From Adiantum capillus-veneris (taxonomy: Eukaryota; Streptophyta; Polypodiopsida; Polypodiales; Pteridaceae), in assembly GCA_014529385.2 (NCBI GenBank), contig CM043959.1, positions 62,759,753-62,823,752 of the forward strand: 64,000 nt of DNA, read 5' to 3'. Under the pieces are notes generated by a model. That model ran no database searches. It saw nothing but the letters and a program-made list of their open reading frames with translations, and was not told the origin of the DNA. Shown piece by piece: positions 9,804 to 20,778 of the stretch; the stretch's first letter is position 1; each line of letters starts with the position of its first letter. Both the position numbers and the translations under genes were made by a program.

Positions 9804-11546
9804 ATGCGGCTACATGTAGGCCTACTACTTGAGCTTTGGGCGGAAGCTGTAAGTACGTCTGTGTACTTAATCAATCGGTCACCCTCAACGGCATTGGATG
9901 GGGGAGTTCCAGAAGAGGCATGGACAGGTAAACCGGTGAATTATGCATTTCTCAAAGTGTTTGGGTGTGAGTCTTTCATGCACATAGATAGAAGCCTGAG
10001 ATCAAAGCTAGATGCAACGTCCAAAAAGTGTTTCTTCATTGGCTATGGAGAAGGTGACTTTGGGTATCGCCTATATAATCCTGAAGATGGTAAAATCGTA
10101 AGGAGCAGGGATGTAATTTTTAACGAACAAAATATGTACAAAGATTACTTGGAAAGAAAACAAACAAAAGAAACAAGTGATGAGTACATGGAGCTTGAGG
10201 ATGGTGAAGACTCAAGGATTGCAAACGGTGACAATGTGCAACAACGTCAACCAAATGAGGAGACTCAACCTATTCCCCAAAGATCTACAAGAGCAAGTAG
10301 ACCTCCAGAAAGGTTTGTTCCTTCCTTCAACCATCTCTTGATCTTAGATTTTGGAGAGCCAGAATCATACGAAGAAGCTATGCAACATGAATCCAAAGAA
10401 GAATGGACGAAGAGCATGCAAGTGGAGATGGACTCACTACATCGCAACCGAACATGGGAGTTGGTTGAGTTGCCTAAAGGTAAGCGGGCACTTCAAAACA
10501 AATGGGTGTACAAGCTGAAGGAAGAAGAAGGTGGGAAGAAAAGGTACAAGTCTAGGCTTGTGGTAAAAGGGTTTTTTTTAAAGAAAGGTATTGACTTCAA
10601 TGAAATATTTTCTCCTGTTGTAAAAATGAACTCAATTAAGATTATCTTAAGCCTTGTGGCTGCTCATGATCTAAATCTCGAGCAAATGGATGTAAATACG
10701 GCATTCCTTCATGGTGACTTAGAGGAGGAAATCTACATGCTTCAACCAAAGGGGTATGAAGTAAAAGGTAAGGAGAAAATGGTTTGCAGATTAAAGAAGA
10801 TCTTGTATGGTTTAAAGCAAGAATCAAGAAAATGGTACTTGAAGTTTGATCGATGGATGTTGGATCATGGATTCACAAGATGCAACTCGGATCACTCCGT
10901 CTACACGAAGAATTTGGGAGATCGGAAATTCATCATCCTAATGTTGCATGTTGATGACATGTTGATTACAAGTGCTAACATGCAGGACATCAAAGACCTA
11001 AAAGAGGAGTTGTCTAAATATTTTTCAATGAAAGATTTAGGTGCTGCAAAGAGGATACTTGGTATGAAAATATCAAGGGACAGGACGAAGAAGACAATAA
11101 AGCTATCTCAAGAAGATTACATCAAGAAGGTACTAGAAAGGTTTGCAATGCAAAATGCAAAACCAGTTTCTACACCTTTGGCTAGTCACTTTAAACTAAC
11201 AAAGGATATGTGTCCAAAGACACAAGAGGAGGTAGCCTATATGTCTAAAGTTCCATATGCTGCAACAGTAGGTTCTCTAATGTATGCTATGGTGTGGACA
11301 AGGCCAGAAATTTCACATGGAGTGGGAGTTGTGAGTAGGTTCATGGACAACCCAGGTAAAGAGCATTGGCAAGCTGTGAAGTGGACACTTAGGTATCTAA
11401 AAGGGACAACAACATATGCTTTGTATTTTGGAGGAACTGATATTTTTCTAGAAGGGTATGTTGATGCAGATATGGCAGGTGACAAAGATACTCAAAAGAG
11501 CACTACTAGCTATGTGTTCACAGTTGGAGGCACAGCACTAAGCTAG
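9804..11546 (+). CDS. Copia integrase C-terminus and reverse transcriptase
   Basis: The 580-codon open frame begins with the integrase end (SVYLINRSPSTALDG; FGCESFMHI; KCFFIGYGEGDFGYRL). It continues with a linker and the copia RT (RVT_2): WKPTK-region equivalent NRTWELVELPKGKRAL, KWVYKLK, FSPVVKMNSIK, and LEQMDVNTAFLHGDLEEEIY. The catalytic motif HVDDM is at 10947-10961, where YVDDM is usual, so the Tyr is His. RNase H starts with DADMAGD. A TAG follows TVGGTALS where Trp is expected. Confidence 0.95.
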   Translation: MRLHVGLLLELWAEAVSTSVYLINRSPSTALDGGVPEEAWTGKPVNYAFLKVFGCESFMHIDRSLRSKLDATSKKCFFIGYGEGDFGYRLYNPEDGKIVRSRDVIFNEQNMYKDYLERKQTKETSDEYMELEDGEDSRIANGDNVQQRQPNEETQPIPQRSTRASRPPERFVPSFNHLLILDFGEPESYEEAMQHESKEEWTKSMQVEMDSLHRNRTWELVELPKGKRALQNKWVYKLKEEEGGKKRYKSRLVVKGFFLKKGIDFNEIFSPVVKMNSIKIILSLVAAHDLNLEQMDVNTAFLHGDLEEEIYMLQPKGYEVKGKEKMVCRLKKILYGLKQESRKWYLKFDRWMLDHGFTRCNSDHSVYTKNLGDRKFIILMLHVDDMLITSANMQDIKDLKEELSKYFSMKDLGAAKRILGMKISRDRTKKTIKLSQEDYIKKVLERFAMQNAKPVSTPLASHFKLTKDMCPKTQEEVAYMSKVPYAATVGSLMYAMVWTRPEISHGVGVVSRFMDNPGKEHWQAVKWTLRYLKGTTTYALYFGGTDIFLEGYVDADMAGDKDTQKSTTSYVFTVGGTALS

Positions 11547-11909
11547 GCTTCAAAGCTGCAGAAAGTGGTTTCACTTTCTACCACGGAAGCAGAGTATGTA
11601 GGAATGACGGAGGCAAGCAAAGAAATTCTGTGGCTTCACAGATTCTTAGAAGAGCTTGGATTCAAACAAGACAATTGTCTCTTGTACAGTGATAGCCAAA
11701 GCGCTATCCATCTTGAGAAGAACTCAGCCTTTCATTCAAGGACAAAGCACATTGAGGTGAGATATCACTTCATACACACTCTCTTGGAAGAGGGACAGCT
11801 AAAGCTAGGAAAGGTGCATACAAGTGAAAATCCTACAGACATGTTTACAAAGGTGGTCAACAAGGAGAAGTTGAGCTTTTGCTCATCCTCAATTGGCATT
11901 CAAGGATAA
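11547..11909 (+). CDS. Copia RNase H, C-terminal half
   Basis: In the same frame after the TAG at 11544-11546 come SLSTTEAEYVGMTEASKE (catalytic Glu region), LYSDSQSAIHLEKN (Asp) and HSRTKHIEVRYHFI (His region), all standard for Ty1/copia RNase H. This domain removes the RNA template during reverse transcription. The polyprotein ends at 11909 and the polypurine tract follows at about 11960-11971. Confidence 0.93.
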   Translation, partial: ASKLQKVVSLSTTEAEYVGMTEASKEILWLHRFLEELGFKQDNCLLYSDSQSAIHLEKNSAFHSRTKHIEVRYHFIHTLLEEGQLKLGKVHTSENPTDMFTKVVNKEKLSFCSSSIGIQG

Positions 11910-11971
11910 GAAGCCAGGATGGAAAGCAGTCACACGGGTTTGGTTTTGAGATCACTCTCCAAGTGGAAGAT

Positions 11972-13086
11972 TGTTAAGTATGGAGCTTGATTTACCTTGT
12001 AATCTTCTGTGGTAAAAGCGCACATTTGTAAGGCCCCCATTATAAGGAGAAGCCATCGTGCGTGAAGGAAAATCACTCGCCGGAAACCAAAATTTTCACG
12101 GTCAAAAATCAAGGGCAACTTTAGGGGCCTCGGGGACAGAAGCCCTAGAGACTTTTTCTTCCCTCCCCGGAATATTCGTTTTTGCCAAAATATTATGGCT
12201 GGACGGTGGCCGAAAAGTGGTCGGAAAACAACCGTCGGTTGGCCGGTGGCCGGTAGTCAATGGCCAGTGGCCAGTGGTCGAAATTCAATGGCCGGTGGTC
12301 GAATTCAAAAGCGGAATTGTCTTCTCAAGCATTAGGGCCAATTTGGATGAAAAAAGGATTGTGTAAGGATCTAAAAAGGGGAAACTTAAAAAATACCATA
12401 AAGATCTTACCAAAACTATTCAACATGGGTACTCATTGGATAGAGCTCATCAAGCGCCACCCATGGACCATTTGAGCACTAAATTTGGAGTTCATATGCA
12501 AAAGTTATGCCTAGAATAGTGCAAAATATTCCAAAAAAAAGTGAAGGAGATCTTGACACGTGTACAAAAGTGCCATACTTTTGTCAATGTGGCTCCTCCT
12601 TGACCCTTAGATCAAGAGTAGAGAAACCCTAAACAACCCTTATTTCATCCAAATTGGCCCTAATGGGGCGGCCACACATGGGCGGATTGGAGGGTCCGAT
12701 TTGGACTTATCTACACAAGGGCGGCTACACATGGCTGCCTCTCATGAGAGAGGGCATCCCTTTTGGCCTATAAAAGGAGGCCATTTCTACACACATTATA
12801 GAGTGTAAAGTTGATGCAACAAGGTGAGTGTGAGGTGGTGAGAATGAAGCAAGGCAGGAGCTCCATTAAGGGTATAATCCCTTTGTAAACTACTTCTTGT
12901 TTTGAAGTACTAAAGCCATTGAGTGGCTGGTTTCCTGTGGACGTAGCCCACATTGGGTGAACCACGTATATCGTGTGTACTCTCTGTCTCTCTCTCTCTA
13001 CTCTATAATCTCGTGTATGTAAATTTGTCTCTCTCCATTAAGTAATCTACTAAATTATCTATTTAGCTATGTCTTATTTCCTAACA
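11972..13086 (+). repeat. 3' LTR of the nested copia element
   Basis: This LTR has the same ends as the 5' LTR and a TATA box at 12769-12775. It is 1,115 bp because it holds a 336-bp inverted-repeat insertion at 12330-12665. Without it the two LTRs are nearly equal in length. Confidence 0.95.
12330..12665. mobile_element. 336-bp inverted-repeat (MITE-like) insertion in copia 3' LTR
   Basis: The left end CATTAGGGCCAATTTGGATG and the right end CATCCAAATTGGCCCTAATG are perfect 20-nt reverse complements, extending to 23 nt with AAA/TTT inside. The insertion is absent from the 5' LTR at the matching point (ctcaagggcggcc near 7550). It has no coding capacity and must be mobilised in trans if mobile. 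At most one duplicated base (G) is visible at the junction, so the target duplication is unclear. Confidence 0.9.
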
Positions 13087-13250
13087 ATTCTGACTATCGA
13101 GGCTGCAAGTGTATTTGTATTGAAGAGATGCCAGCTTAGAGATTGGAGATAATCTGAGTATATGATGATGGAGATAGATTCTGAGATGAAAAGGGGAACC
13201 ACTATCTAATAGTTAGTAACCCTAAAGATTACAACACATATGGAGATAAT

Positions 13251-14384
13251 GTGGCAAAGGGGAAAATGGTTTCAGAAACTCAAGAACCTCCACCAAACAT
13301 TGATCGGCCCGGAGCTATTCTTATGTATGATAAGAAAACAACTTGGGTTCCAACTTATAACGAGAACGTGGGAATCTACAAACATGAGAGTGAGGGTATA
13401 GTCTCTTACTTTCGCAGCAAAGAACCATACATAAACGAATTAAGCAAAGACAAGGTTCTTTACTTATTCTCTTACGAAACTGCTACGGGGAAGGGTATAG
13501 TTTTTGTTGATAGATACGGGCGAGAATACCAACGTATTCTCCCAGAGGAGGTGGAAAGGGCAACAGGTCCAGGAGCATCAGCATATGCCCCTGAAGAAGT
13601 GCCAAGAGCTACCTACACCCCAAGCAAGTCAACGAATCCTTTTTCAGATGAGTATGACGCTACCTCACATTCCACCCGACCGCAAGCATTCAATAACCAA
13701 GACCAACCAGCAAACCAGCCATCATTCCAGGCATGGCTTTGGCAGAGTGCAACAATGGAACCAGACCGGAACCGAGATGGTTATGAAGCCGCACAAGGGC
13801 TCAGGGATTTTCAAGAACCACCACTCTATTCAAGGTATCAGGCAGAGAGTAAGCCAAAGACTCAAGGGTCAACGGAGCTTGGAGGACCACCCATAGAACG
13901 AGTTCGAAGGGAAGAACCACCTCCCGCGAGAACCGTTAGAAATTATGGCTTAGGAGCACCATTGGGAGAGGAACCAGCCTATTACAAAATGCCTGAGGAG
14001 GTATATCGATTAGGACGGGGAGATCCAATGATGAGGTTTGTAGACCATCAAAGAATTAGACCTTCTCAAGTGCAAAAATGGGTAAACAAGAAATACACAG
14101 GAAGCAGAGACCCAAGAGATCATGTAGCAGCCTTTGTGCGTGTAATTAGAGCCTAAGAGGTGTTAGATTTTCCTACCCAATTTGCAGGGTTTGGACTAAC
14201 CCTAGAGGATGATGCTGCCACTTGGTTTGACTCTGTAGAGCGTAGAGACTTTGAGTCTGTGGAGGAAGTGTTTGACGCGTTTATCGAGGAATTCTCACAA
14301 AGGGGAATAGCTCATAATACCGTCTCACAGATCCATAAATTCTCTAACAAAAAGATGGAGAATCTATACGAAATGCAGTCATAA
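13251..14384 (+). CDS. Element B Gag, N-terminal and central part
   Basis: The frame opens upstream; the first in-frame ATG after the copia element is at 13266. A low-complexity Pro/Gln/Arg-rich region (about residues 100-240) is followed by a retrotransposon-gag-like core: RPSQVQKWVNKKYTGSRDPRDHVAAF, then after a single TAA at 14154-14156 QFAGFGLTLEDDAATWFDSV and FSQRGIAHNTVSQIHKF. The same core in element C reads FQTQF-like FGMTLEGKALTWF, which supports homology. The frame stops at 14384, where a frameshift moves the sequence to the frame of the next segment. The product would form the particle core. Confidence 0.85.
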
Positions 14385-15694
14385 GACTAAAAAGATATGT
14401 TAAGTTTTGTCCTGTTGAAGAACTACCAACTTAGTCGAGACTTATGGTGATCTTCATCCAAGGACTAAGGAATGCAGATCTCCAGAAAGACTTACATATG
14501 AAGAGGAGCACTACGTTGAATGAGTTGACCAAGGAATCTCTTTACCTGGTGGACAATTGTGCGGTCTACAAAGAGGGGGAGTTCAAGGACCTTGATGATG
14601 ATTCGTCTTCACAACAAAGTGGAAGCAAGTCTTCTAAGACAACACCGAAAGGAGAAGTAGCTGTAAACCAGGAGCATCTTATAGATGAAGTGCAAAAAAA
14701 TATCAACTTGTACGCCAAACCCCAGGCTAAACAGCCCAAGTGGTGTGCTATTGAACAAAAATGGACAATCCATGGGACCGAGGAATGTTATTATAACAAG
14801 GGATATGTGAGAGAGAGACCTTACGCTCCCCATACTCCGGTAGCTTCCCCTCAAGTTCCACCGATGCCTAGATATCAAGCAGGCAACCTACCAGGACCTG
14901 TAGGTGTAGAAAGACCACAACCGGTGTTGGGGCAACAACCACCCCTACCATGATTACGATCTGTTGGTATAAGATACACACCAACAATAAGACTAACTGA
15001 ATCAGAGGATAAGACTTTGGTGCCTATGCATGCATATTATGAAGATCCCAATGGATATGCGGCAAACCGTGTCTATTATCCACCGGAAGAACCCTCGACA
15101 CCTGAACCATGGAGCATGATAGGAAACACAGGACCACCAACTACTGCACTGGCAGCAGCAGGAGAAGGAAGATATAGATTAGATGAACGAACACTGATGT
15201 TCATAGCCAATGGAGGCATGGGCGGACAGAGACATGCTTACAAACAAAGAGGAGCTCAAGGAGCACCGCAACAACCCAAGGGACCCTGCTACAAGTGTGG
15301 TGGAGACGATTGGCTGAGAGAGTGTCCTCATGATGATATCATTAGAGTCAATGCGTATAGCCCAGAATGTGGAATTACTCATTTGATTCCCGATTTCCCT
15401 AAAAACCCGAGCAAAGGAGTAAAAACCACCTTGAACCTGTTAGAAACAGTACCTTCCAGTGCAGGAACGAAAAATGAAACAATCATACCTATTCATGCGG
15501 TCACACGAGCCCCAGCTCAAACAAGGACGAACGAACCCATAGTTCAAGAACCAAAAACCGACGCCCAAGGTTTAGAAATGAGAAATCAGAGAAGCACTAG
15601 CTTGGAACATACAAAGAGAAAACATGCAAAGGACAGATTGGAGCGGTTAGAGGATCTAGCTAGCCTAAGCTCACACACTGTGCAGCAACCATAG
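14375..15694 (+). CDS. Element B Gag C-terminal part with zinc-knuckle relic
   Basis: In the +2 frame (AVIRLKRYVKFCPVEELPT, stop at about 14434, then 14444-14953 and 15017-15694) the gag protein continues. The segment FIQGLRNADLQKDLHMKR is typical of the end of a retrotransposon gag domain. A Pro-rich stretch follows, and a knuckle CYKCGGDDWLRECP near 15289-15330. The expected His of CCHC is Asp here, so zinc binding is doubtful. Two stops separate the pieces. The C-terminal 150 residues have no clear domain. Confidence 0.75.
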
Positions 15695-16587
15695 CACCCA
15701 AGGAAATAGCAGAACCCTAAAGTGGAGGATCAGGAGGATCTGTACTGGAAGACAAGGTAAATGAGCAGTTGGATGTACTTCTAAAAGCTTATGAATCTCG
15801 ACTTAAAAAGAACCAAACCCAGGAGCAAAGGTGGATGACTTATCCATATGCAGAAATATAAAAACAGAGGTTGGATATATGTAAAAAGATTATCGAAACA
15901 GCTTAATCATTGATGGAAGACCTGTTGGGTAAACCTGCAAATTGGCATGAGGCACCTGCTCCAACCCCTATCCAACCAACTTTAGAGAAACATGTGGAAA
16001 CAAAGGAAAGACTCACGAATGCCTATGAGTCCATAGGAGAACCTATCATAGTGCCAAATACCACAGATGGGACAAGTGACGGGGTCCAGCCTAAAATCTT
16101 GGCAGAAATGGGTAAGGATTGTAACGGTCTAGACGATCTGTGGAAGCAAATCCGTGAGGCCAACGAGGTTAATAGGATGAGTAACCACATGAAAAGCACG
16201 ATAAAAGAAAAGAATGTGATCTTACCTCCTATTGAAGAATTTGAGGCAAGGTCACAAATGAACTTTGAGATACATTCACAAGGGGGAGACCAAGGATCAA
16301 TTAGTTCGGTGCATAACCAACCAGACTCGTTGAGAACTTTACCCTCCTACCTAGGAGAGTACGAAGCCAAATCGGAAGTGAGAGCAATCCCATCTCAAAG
16401 ACTTTCTTCTAACAAGGTGATGGATTCTCAAGGATTGATTGAGTTGTTGTCCACTCCGGTGGCATGCACAATCACATTGGCAGAACTCCTAAGGTTACGG
16501 ACAAACATATGGACCACATTAGGAAAATGCCTAGAAAAATTTGGATTGAAAGACCCCACCTTGAAGCTATAAGAAGGGATCAGAGAG
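15695..16587 (+). pseudogene. Gag-protease linker of element B
   Basis: This stretch holds an open frame of 220 codons at 15910-16572 with no domain I recognise. It is hydrophilic and Glu/Lys-rich, with segments such as LRTLPSYLGEYEAKSE. By position it links gag to protease. Element C lacks it entirely: its zinc-knuckle region runs straight into the second half of protease. Short stops at both ends show decay. Confidence 0.5.
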
Positions 16588-17387
16588 TTGGACAGGCCTC
16601 AACTAAACACTAGGCCAGTACCATTGAATAAGGTTGGAGAATATTGCGAGGGAGAAGATGGAAACACCACGCTACCAGTAGAATTCCAAGGAGTAGTTTC
16701 CAAAGCTATTTTTGACAGTGGAGCGGGAGTTTCTATCGCCACTAGGAAATCTGGAAAAAATGGGAAAAACTAGCTTTGAGGGCTACCAGAATGAAACTGC
16801 AATTGGCAGATGGGTTCATGGAGAAGCCTCTGGGACTCTTAGAAAAGGTGATTGTCACTTTGTGCGGAATCGAGTACGAGCATACATTTGCAATAGTCGA
16901 TTTCGACAAAAAGAACAATTATGAGATCATCTTGGGAGGGCCATTCATGCGACAATTGAATATGGTCCAAGATTGGGTGTATGACCACATATACCTCAGA
17001 CATGGCGAGACAACAACTAAAATACACCTGAAAGACCATAGTTACAAAGATGTGAACCAAACACCTGTGGAAGAGTTTTATTCGGCTACAGTAGCAGGAT
17101 CAGAACTACCAACATGGTTAGGGCAACCAAAAGAGCTATGGATGTGCGGAGCTTCACATTGTGGAATCTTAAGAAGAGAGGAATGCGTCTTAGAAAGAGC
17201 AATTGAGGACAAGGAGTATATTCCGGAACCTTTCCCTGAAGATGCCTTGGAACCTCTAGAATGGGAACACATTCTAGCAACATTGGATGTCTGTACCATT
17301 ACCGACAGTCCAACAATAAAATTTTGCGATACCAGAAAAAGAGACGGTAGAACCACCAGAACAAGAAGAGTTTTACAACTCCTCTGA
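16588..17387 (+). CDS. Element B first retropepsin (protease)
   Basis: The catalytic triad DSG is at 16714-16722 in AIFDSGAGVSIA. A frameshift near 16750-16775 moves the sequence to 16776-17387, which carries the flap and second half (LADGFMEKPLGLLEK; YEHTFAIVDFD; YEIILGGPFMRQLNMVQDW). The hydrophobic-hydrophobic-Gly motif before the final helix is the ILGG of retropepsins. The enzyme matures the Gag-Pol polyprotein. It lies just upstream of RT, as usual for gypsy. The trailing 100 residues are an unassigned linker. Confidence 0.88.
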
Positions 17388-17391
17388 ACAT

Positions 17392-19492
17392 TTGGAAGTA
17401 AATGATGATGGAGATAATGAGTGTTCAGACACCTCAAGTGAGTGTGGAAATGAAACCAAGAATATCAAGTTTTATGATTTTGCTAATCAATTACACCCTA
17501 GACGCCAAGAATGCTATAGGATGAAAAGAGCAGGAAATAAAGCAAGAGAGAACTCGATGCCCAAGATAAAAGGTAAAACTCACTATTTGATGCTTGTAAA
17601 AGCAGAGGATTGTGTAAAAGATCAAATATTAGGAAGATTCTCAAAAGATAGAAAAGAAAGAACGCGAGAGGAAATAAAACAGGTACAAAAAGCTAAAACC
17701 GACACAAAATCACAAAAATCTCAAAAATCAAAAAAAGAAACAACAAAAGACCAAGAGTGGACCAAACTGGAGCGTAAACAGAAACACCAAGAACTGAAAC
17801 GATCTTTACGTGAGATATGGACTACTGAAGAAGATAGTTATGGTAAAGGGGAACATGAATGTACCATCACACTATCGAAAATTTACTATCCAGGACAGAA
17901 AAATCATCATGACACCACCAGTCAGGGAAAGAACCAACCAAGAATCTTACGATGGGCCTGAAAATGCAAAAAAGATAGACCTCGTAGAACCAGGTGAAAA
18001 GCCTCAGCCGGTCTATATAGCTAACGATTTAGAGCCTGAAGAAGAAGAACGACTAACACAACTTCTCAAGAAGTATAAAGATGTGCTCGCGTGGTCCTAT
18101 AAAGACCTCAAAGGAGTTGATCCATTGATATGCCAACATACAATTCCTTTGAAATCGGATACAAAACCTAGCAAAAAACGTCCTTATACATATAATGACA
18201 CATTTGCTATACGAATCAAAGAAGAGATTGATAAACTGATGGAAGCTGAATTCATCTATGAGATTGAACATACAGATTGGGTGTCACCCATTGTGGTAGT
18301 TCCCAAAAAGAATGGAAAACTGCGAGTGTGTGTAAACCTCAAGAAGGTGAATGCAACAATCATAAGGGATAATTATCCCTTGCCAATCACAGAACATTTA
18401 CTTGAGCGAGTAGCCGGGAAACGGGCTTATTCCTTTCTGGATGGGTTTTCAGGATACAACCAACTGGAAATAGCAAGGGAGGATCAACACAAAATAGCGT
18501 TTTCCAAAGAATGGGGGATTTATGCATATCGAGTTATGCCATTTGGCTTAACTAATGCACCAGCCGCTTTCCAAAGGTTAATGACACACGCATTCAAGGA
18601 ATACCTAAGAATATTCTTAGAAATTTACATGGATGATCTTTGTGTACACTCTCTTCTACGAGAGGAGCATATCGACCATTTGCAAAAGGTCTTTGAAAAA
18701 TACAGGACGTATTGAATCTCTCTTAACCCGGAAAAGTGTGTATTCATGGTTAAGCAAGGCCGCATCTTAGGACACATTGTCTCAAGAAATGGCATAACCA
18801 CAGACCTAGACAAAGTCAAAGTCATTGTAGACCTACCCAGGCCTACTAATGCAAAACAAGTGCAATCCTTCATGGGACACTGCGGATATTATCAAAGATT
18901 TATATACATGTATGCGGTTATCGCACAACCTCTATATCATCTGCTAGTCAATTTCGAGTGGACCAAGGAGTGTGAAAATTTATTCCAAAAGCTAAAGGAA
19001 AACCTTATATCAGCACCTGTACTAAAAGCACCAGATTGGGAAAAGATATTCCATGTGCACATCGATGCTTCAGCATATGCCATTGGAATTATTCTGACTC
19101 AACCTGAAGACGGAACAATGGATTTTCCAGTTTTCTATGCGAGCCAACAGTTAAACATTGCAGAAAAGAACTACACCCCCACCAAGCGGGAAGGGTTAGG
19201 AATGATTTATGCTGTAAAGAAATTTCGGCATTATTTGCTCGCAAATAAATTTGTGTTCTTCATAGATCATCAAGATCTTTTATATCTGGTAAATAAACCT
19301 TGCAACATAGGGAGAATCGTACGTTGGTTTGTTATATTGCTAGAATTTGACTTCACAGTGGTGGTCAAAAAGGGTAAAACCCATCTACGAGTGGATCATC
19401 TTTTAAGGATACACAACGGGGAAGCTCCTGAACGTGTAGATGATGACATACCAGATGCTTATCTTTTCAACATTGAAATGATACCCAAATAG
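17392..19492 (+). CDS. Element B reverse transcriptase and RNase H
   Basis: The first 140 codons (17392-17961) are a Lys/Glu-rich linker. In the overlapping frame from 17810 the RT reads VDPLICQHTIPLKSD, WVSPIVVVPKKNGKLRVCV, FLDGFSGYNQLEI and MPFGLTNAPAAFQRL. The catalytic YMDD is at 18626-18637. A TGA at 18713-18715, where Arg is usual, interrupts the frame. It continues at once with SLNPEKCVFM and GHIVSRNGITTD. RNase H follows: HVHIDASAYAIGIILTQ, LNIAEKNYTPTKREGLGMIY, FVFFIDHQDLLYL, ending RVDHLLRI. The group is the OTA (Ogre/Tat/Athila)-like gypsy RT by overall look. Only one stop breaks it. Confidence 0.93.
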
Positions 19493-20778
19493 TCTCGGGA
19501 AATTCTTAGCATTCTTTCCTTTGGAAGTAGGTTTGATAATATGAAATGTAGATCCAAAGAGCAAACAACTCGACAAACAAAAAACTTCCAGTTGATAGCA
19601 GGACGGCTGTATCATCTTGGATCGGACCTAATCCTACGATTATGTATAAATCCGGAATAATTCGAGTGCTACCTTGAAGAGGCACATGTCCAGGGTTGTG
19701 CATTTCATTGTTCAACATTGAAAACACACCAGAGACTGAAACAGTTAGGGGTTTATTGGCCAACTATGTAGTGGACACACATTCTTATGTTACCAATTGT
19801 ACTATATGTAGTGCCAAAAGACCAGTGGATCACGCAACTTTGTTTCAGATAAACATAGCACCTGCATGGAGTCAATATATCATTGACTTCTTAACCACCA
19901 GGACGTTTCCTGAGAACATCACAAGAGCACGCAAAAAAGCTATAGAGCTGGAAGCTCGTGACTTTCAGTTAATTGGGAACCAAATCTATAAGCAGGGAAA
20001 GGACAATCAACTTAGAATTTGTGCAAGTGAAAGCAAATACCTGCTGATTCTAGAACATGCACGTAGTGGAATAAGTGGAGGCCATTTTTCGGGCAATAAG
20101 ACGGCAAAAATTGTCTTGACGGCAAGAATTTGGTGGCCTACATTGCACATGGATGTTGAAGAGTTTGTAAAGCGTTGTGACGCATGTCAACGCACCAAGG
20201 TGCCAATAAAACGAGATGAGATGCCATTACGACCAATGATGGGAGCAAGAGAATTTGCAAAATGGGGCATTGATTTTGTGGGACCTATATCACCCCCTGC
20301 ATATTGCACCGATACCCAATATATCATTGTGGCTACGGACTATCTCACAAAAAGGGTCGAAGCCAAGGCAACACAAAAAGCTGATGCATGCACCACTGCA
20401 CAATTTTTGTATGAGAATGTTTTTGTACGTTACGGGTTACCAATAGAAATTGTCAGTGACCGTGGAACACATTTTCTCAATGAAGTCATTGAATATCTGC
20501 TAGAGGAGTTCATGGTCATACATAGGAAATTTGCACCATACCATCCACAGGCCAATGGGCAAGCTGAGGCAAAAAATAAAACACTATGCACAGTTCTCAC
20601 TAAAATATTGTCAGAATCAAGAACAGATTGGGATCAGCAGCTACACTCAACACTATGGGCATACAGGGTAGCTTACAAAACATCAATAGGAACAACACCA
20701 TACAACATGGTGTTTGGCCTAAATGCTATACTATCGATAGAGTTTTTAATTCCAACCCTACGAGTAGCAAAAAGTTAG
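19493..20778 (+). CDS. Element B integrase (zinc and catalytic domains)
   Basis: From about 19900 the protein carries the HHCC zinc domain (HARSGISGGHF; CDACQRTK). The DDE core follows: GIDFVGP (Asp at 20272-20274), IVSDRGTHF (Asp at 20458-20460) and NGQAEAKNK (Glu at 20566-20568). It inserts element cDNA into the host genome. The part 19493-19900 is a decayed linker with stops. A frameshift near 20775 puts the C-terminal domain into the frame that continues to 21800. Confidence 0.93.

Larger units (their letters stand above)
7192..13086 (+). mobile_element. Ty1/copia LTR retrotransposon nested in element B
   Basis: LTRs 7192-7984 and 11972-13086 begin TGTTAAGTATGG and end TTTCCTAACA. The 5-bp target duplication ATTCT is seen at 7187-7191 and 13087-13091. 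The internal order gag, protease, integrase, RT, RNase H is diagnostic of copia. Stops at 8801 and 11546 and frameshifts near 9090 and 9440 disable it. The LTRs differ by a few per cent outside a 336-bp insertion and a short repeat-length difference. Confidence 0.97.
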
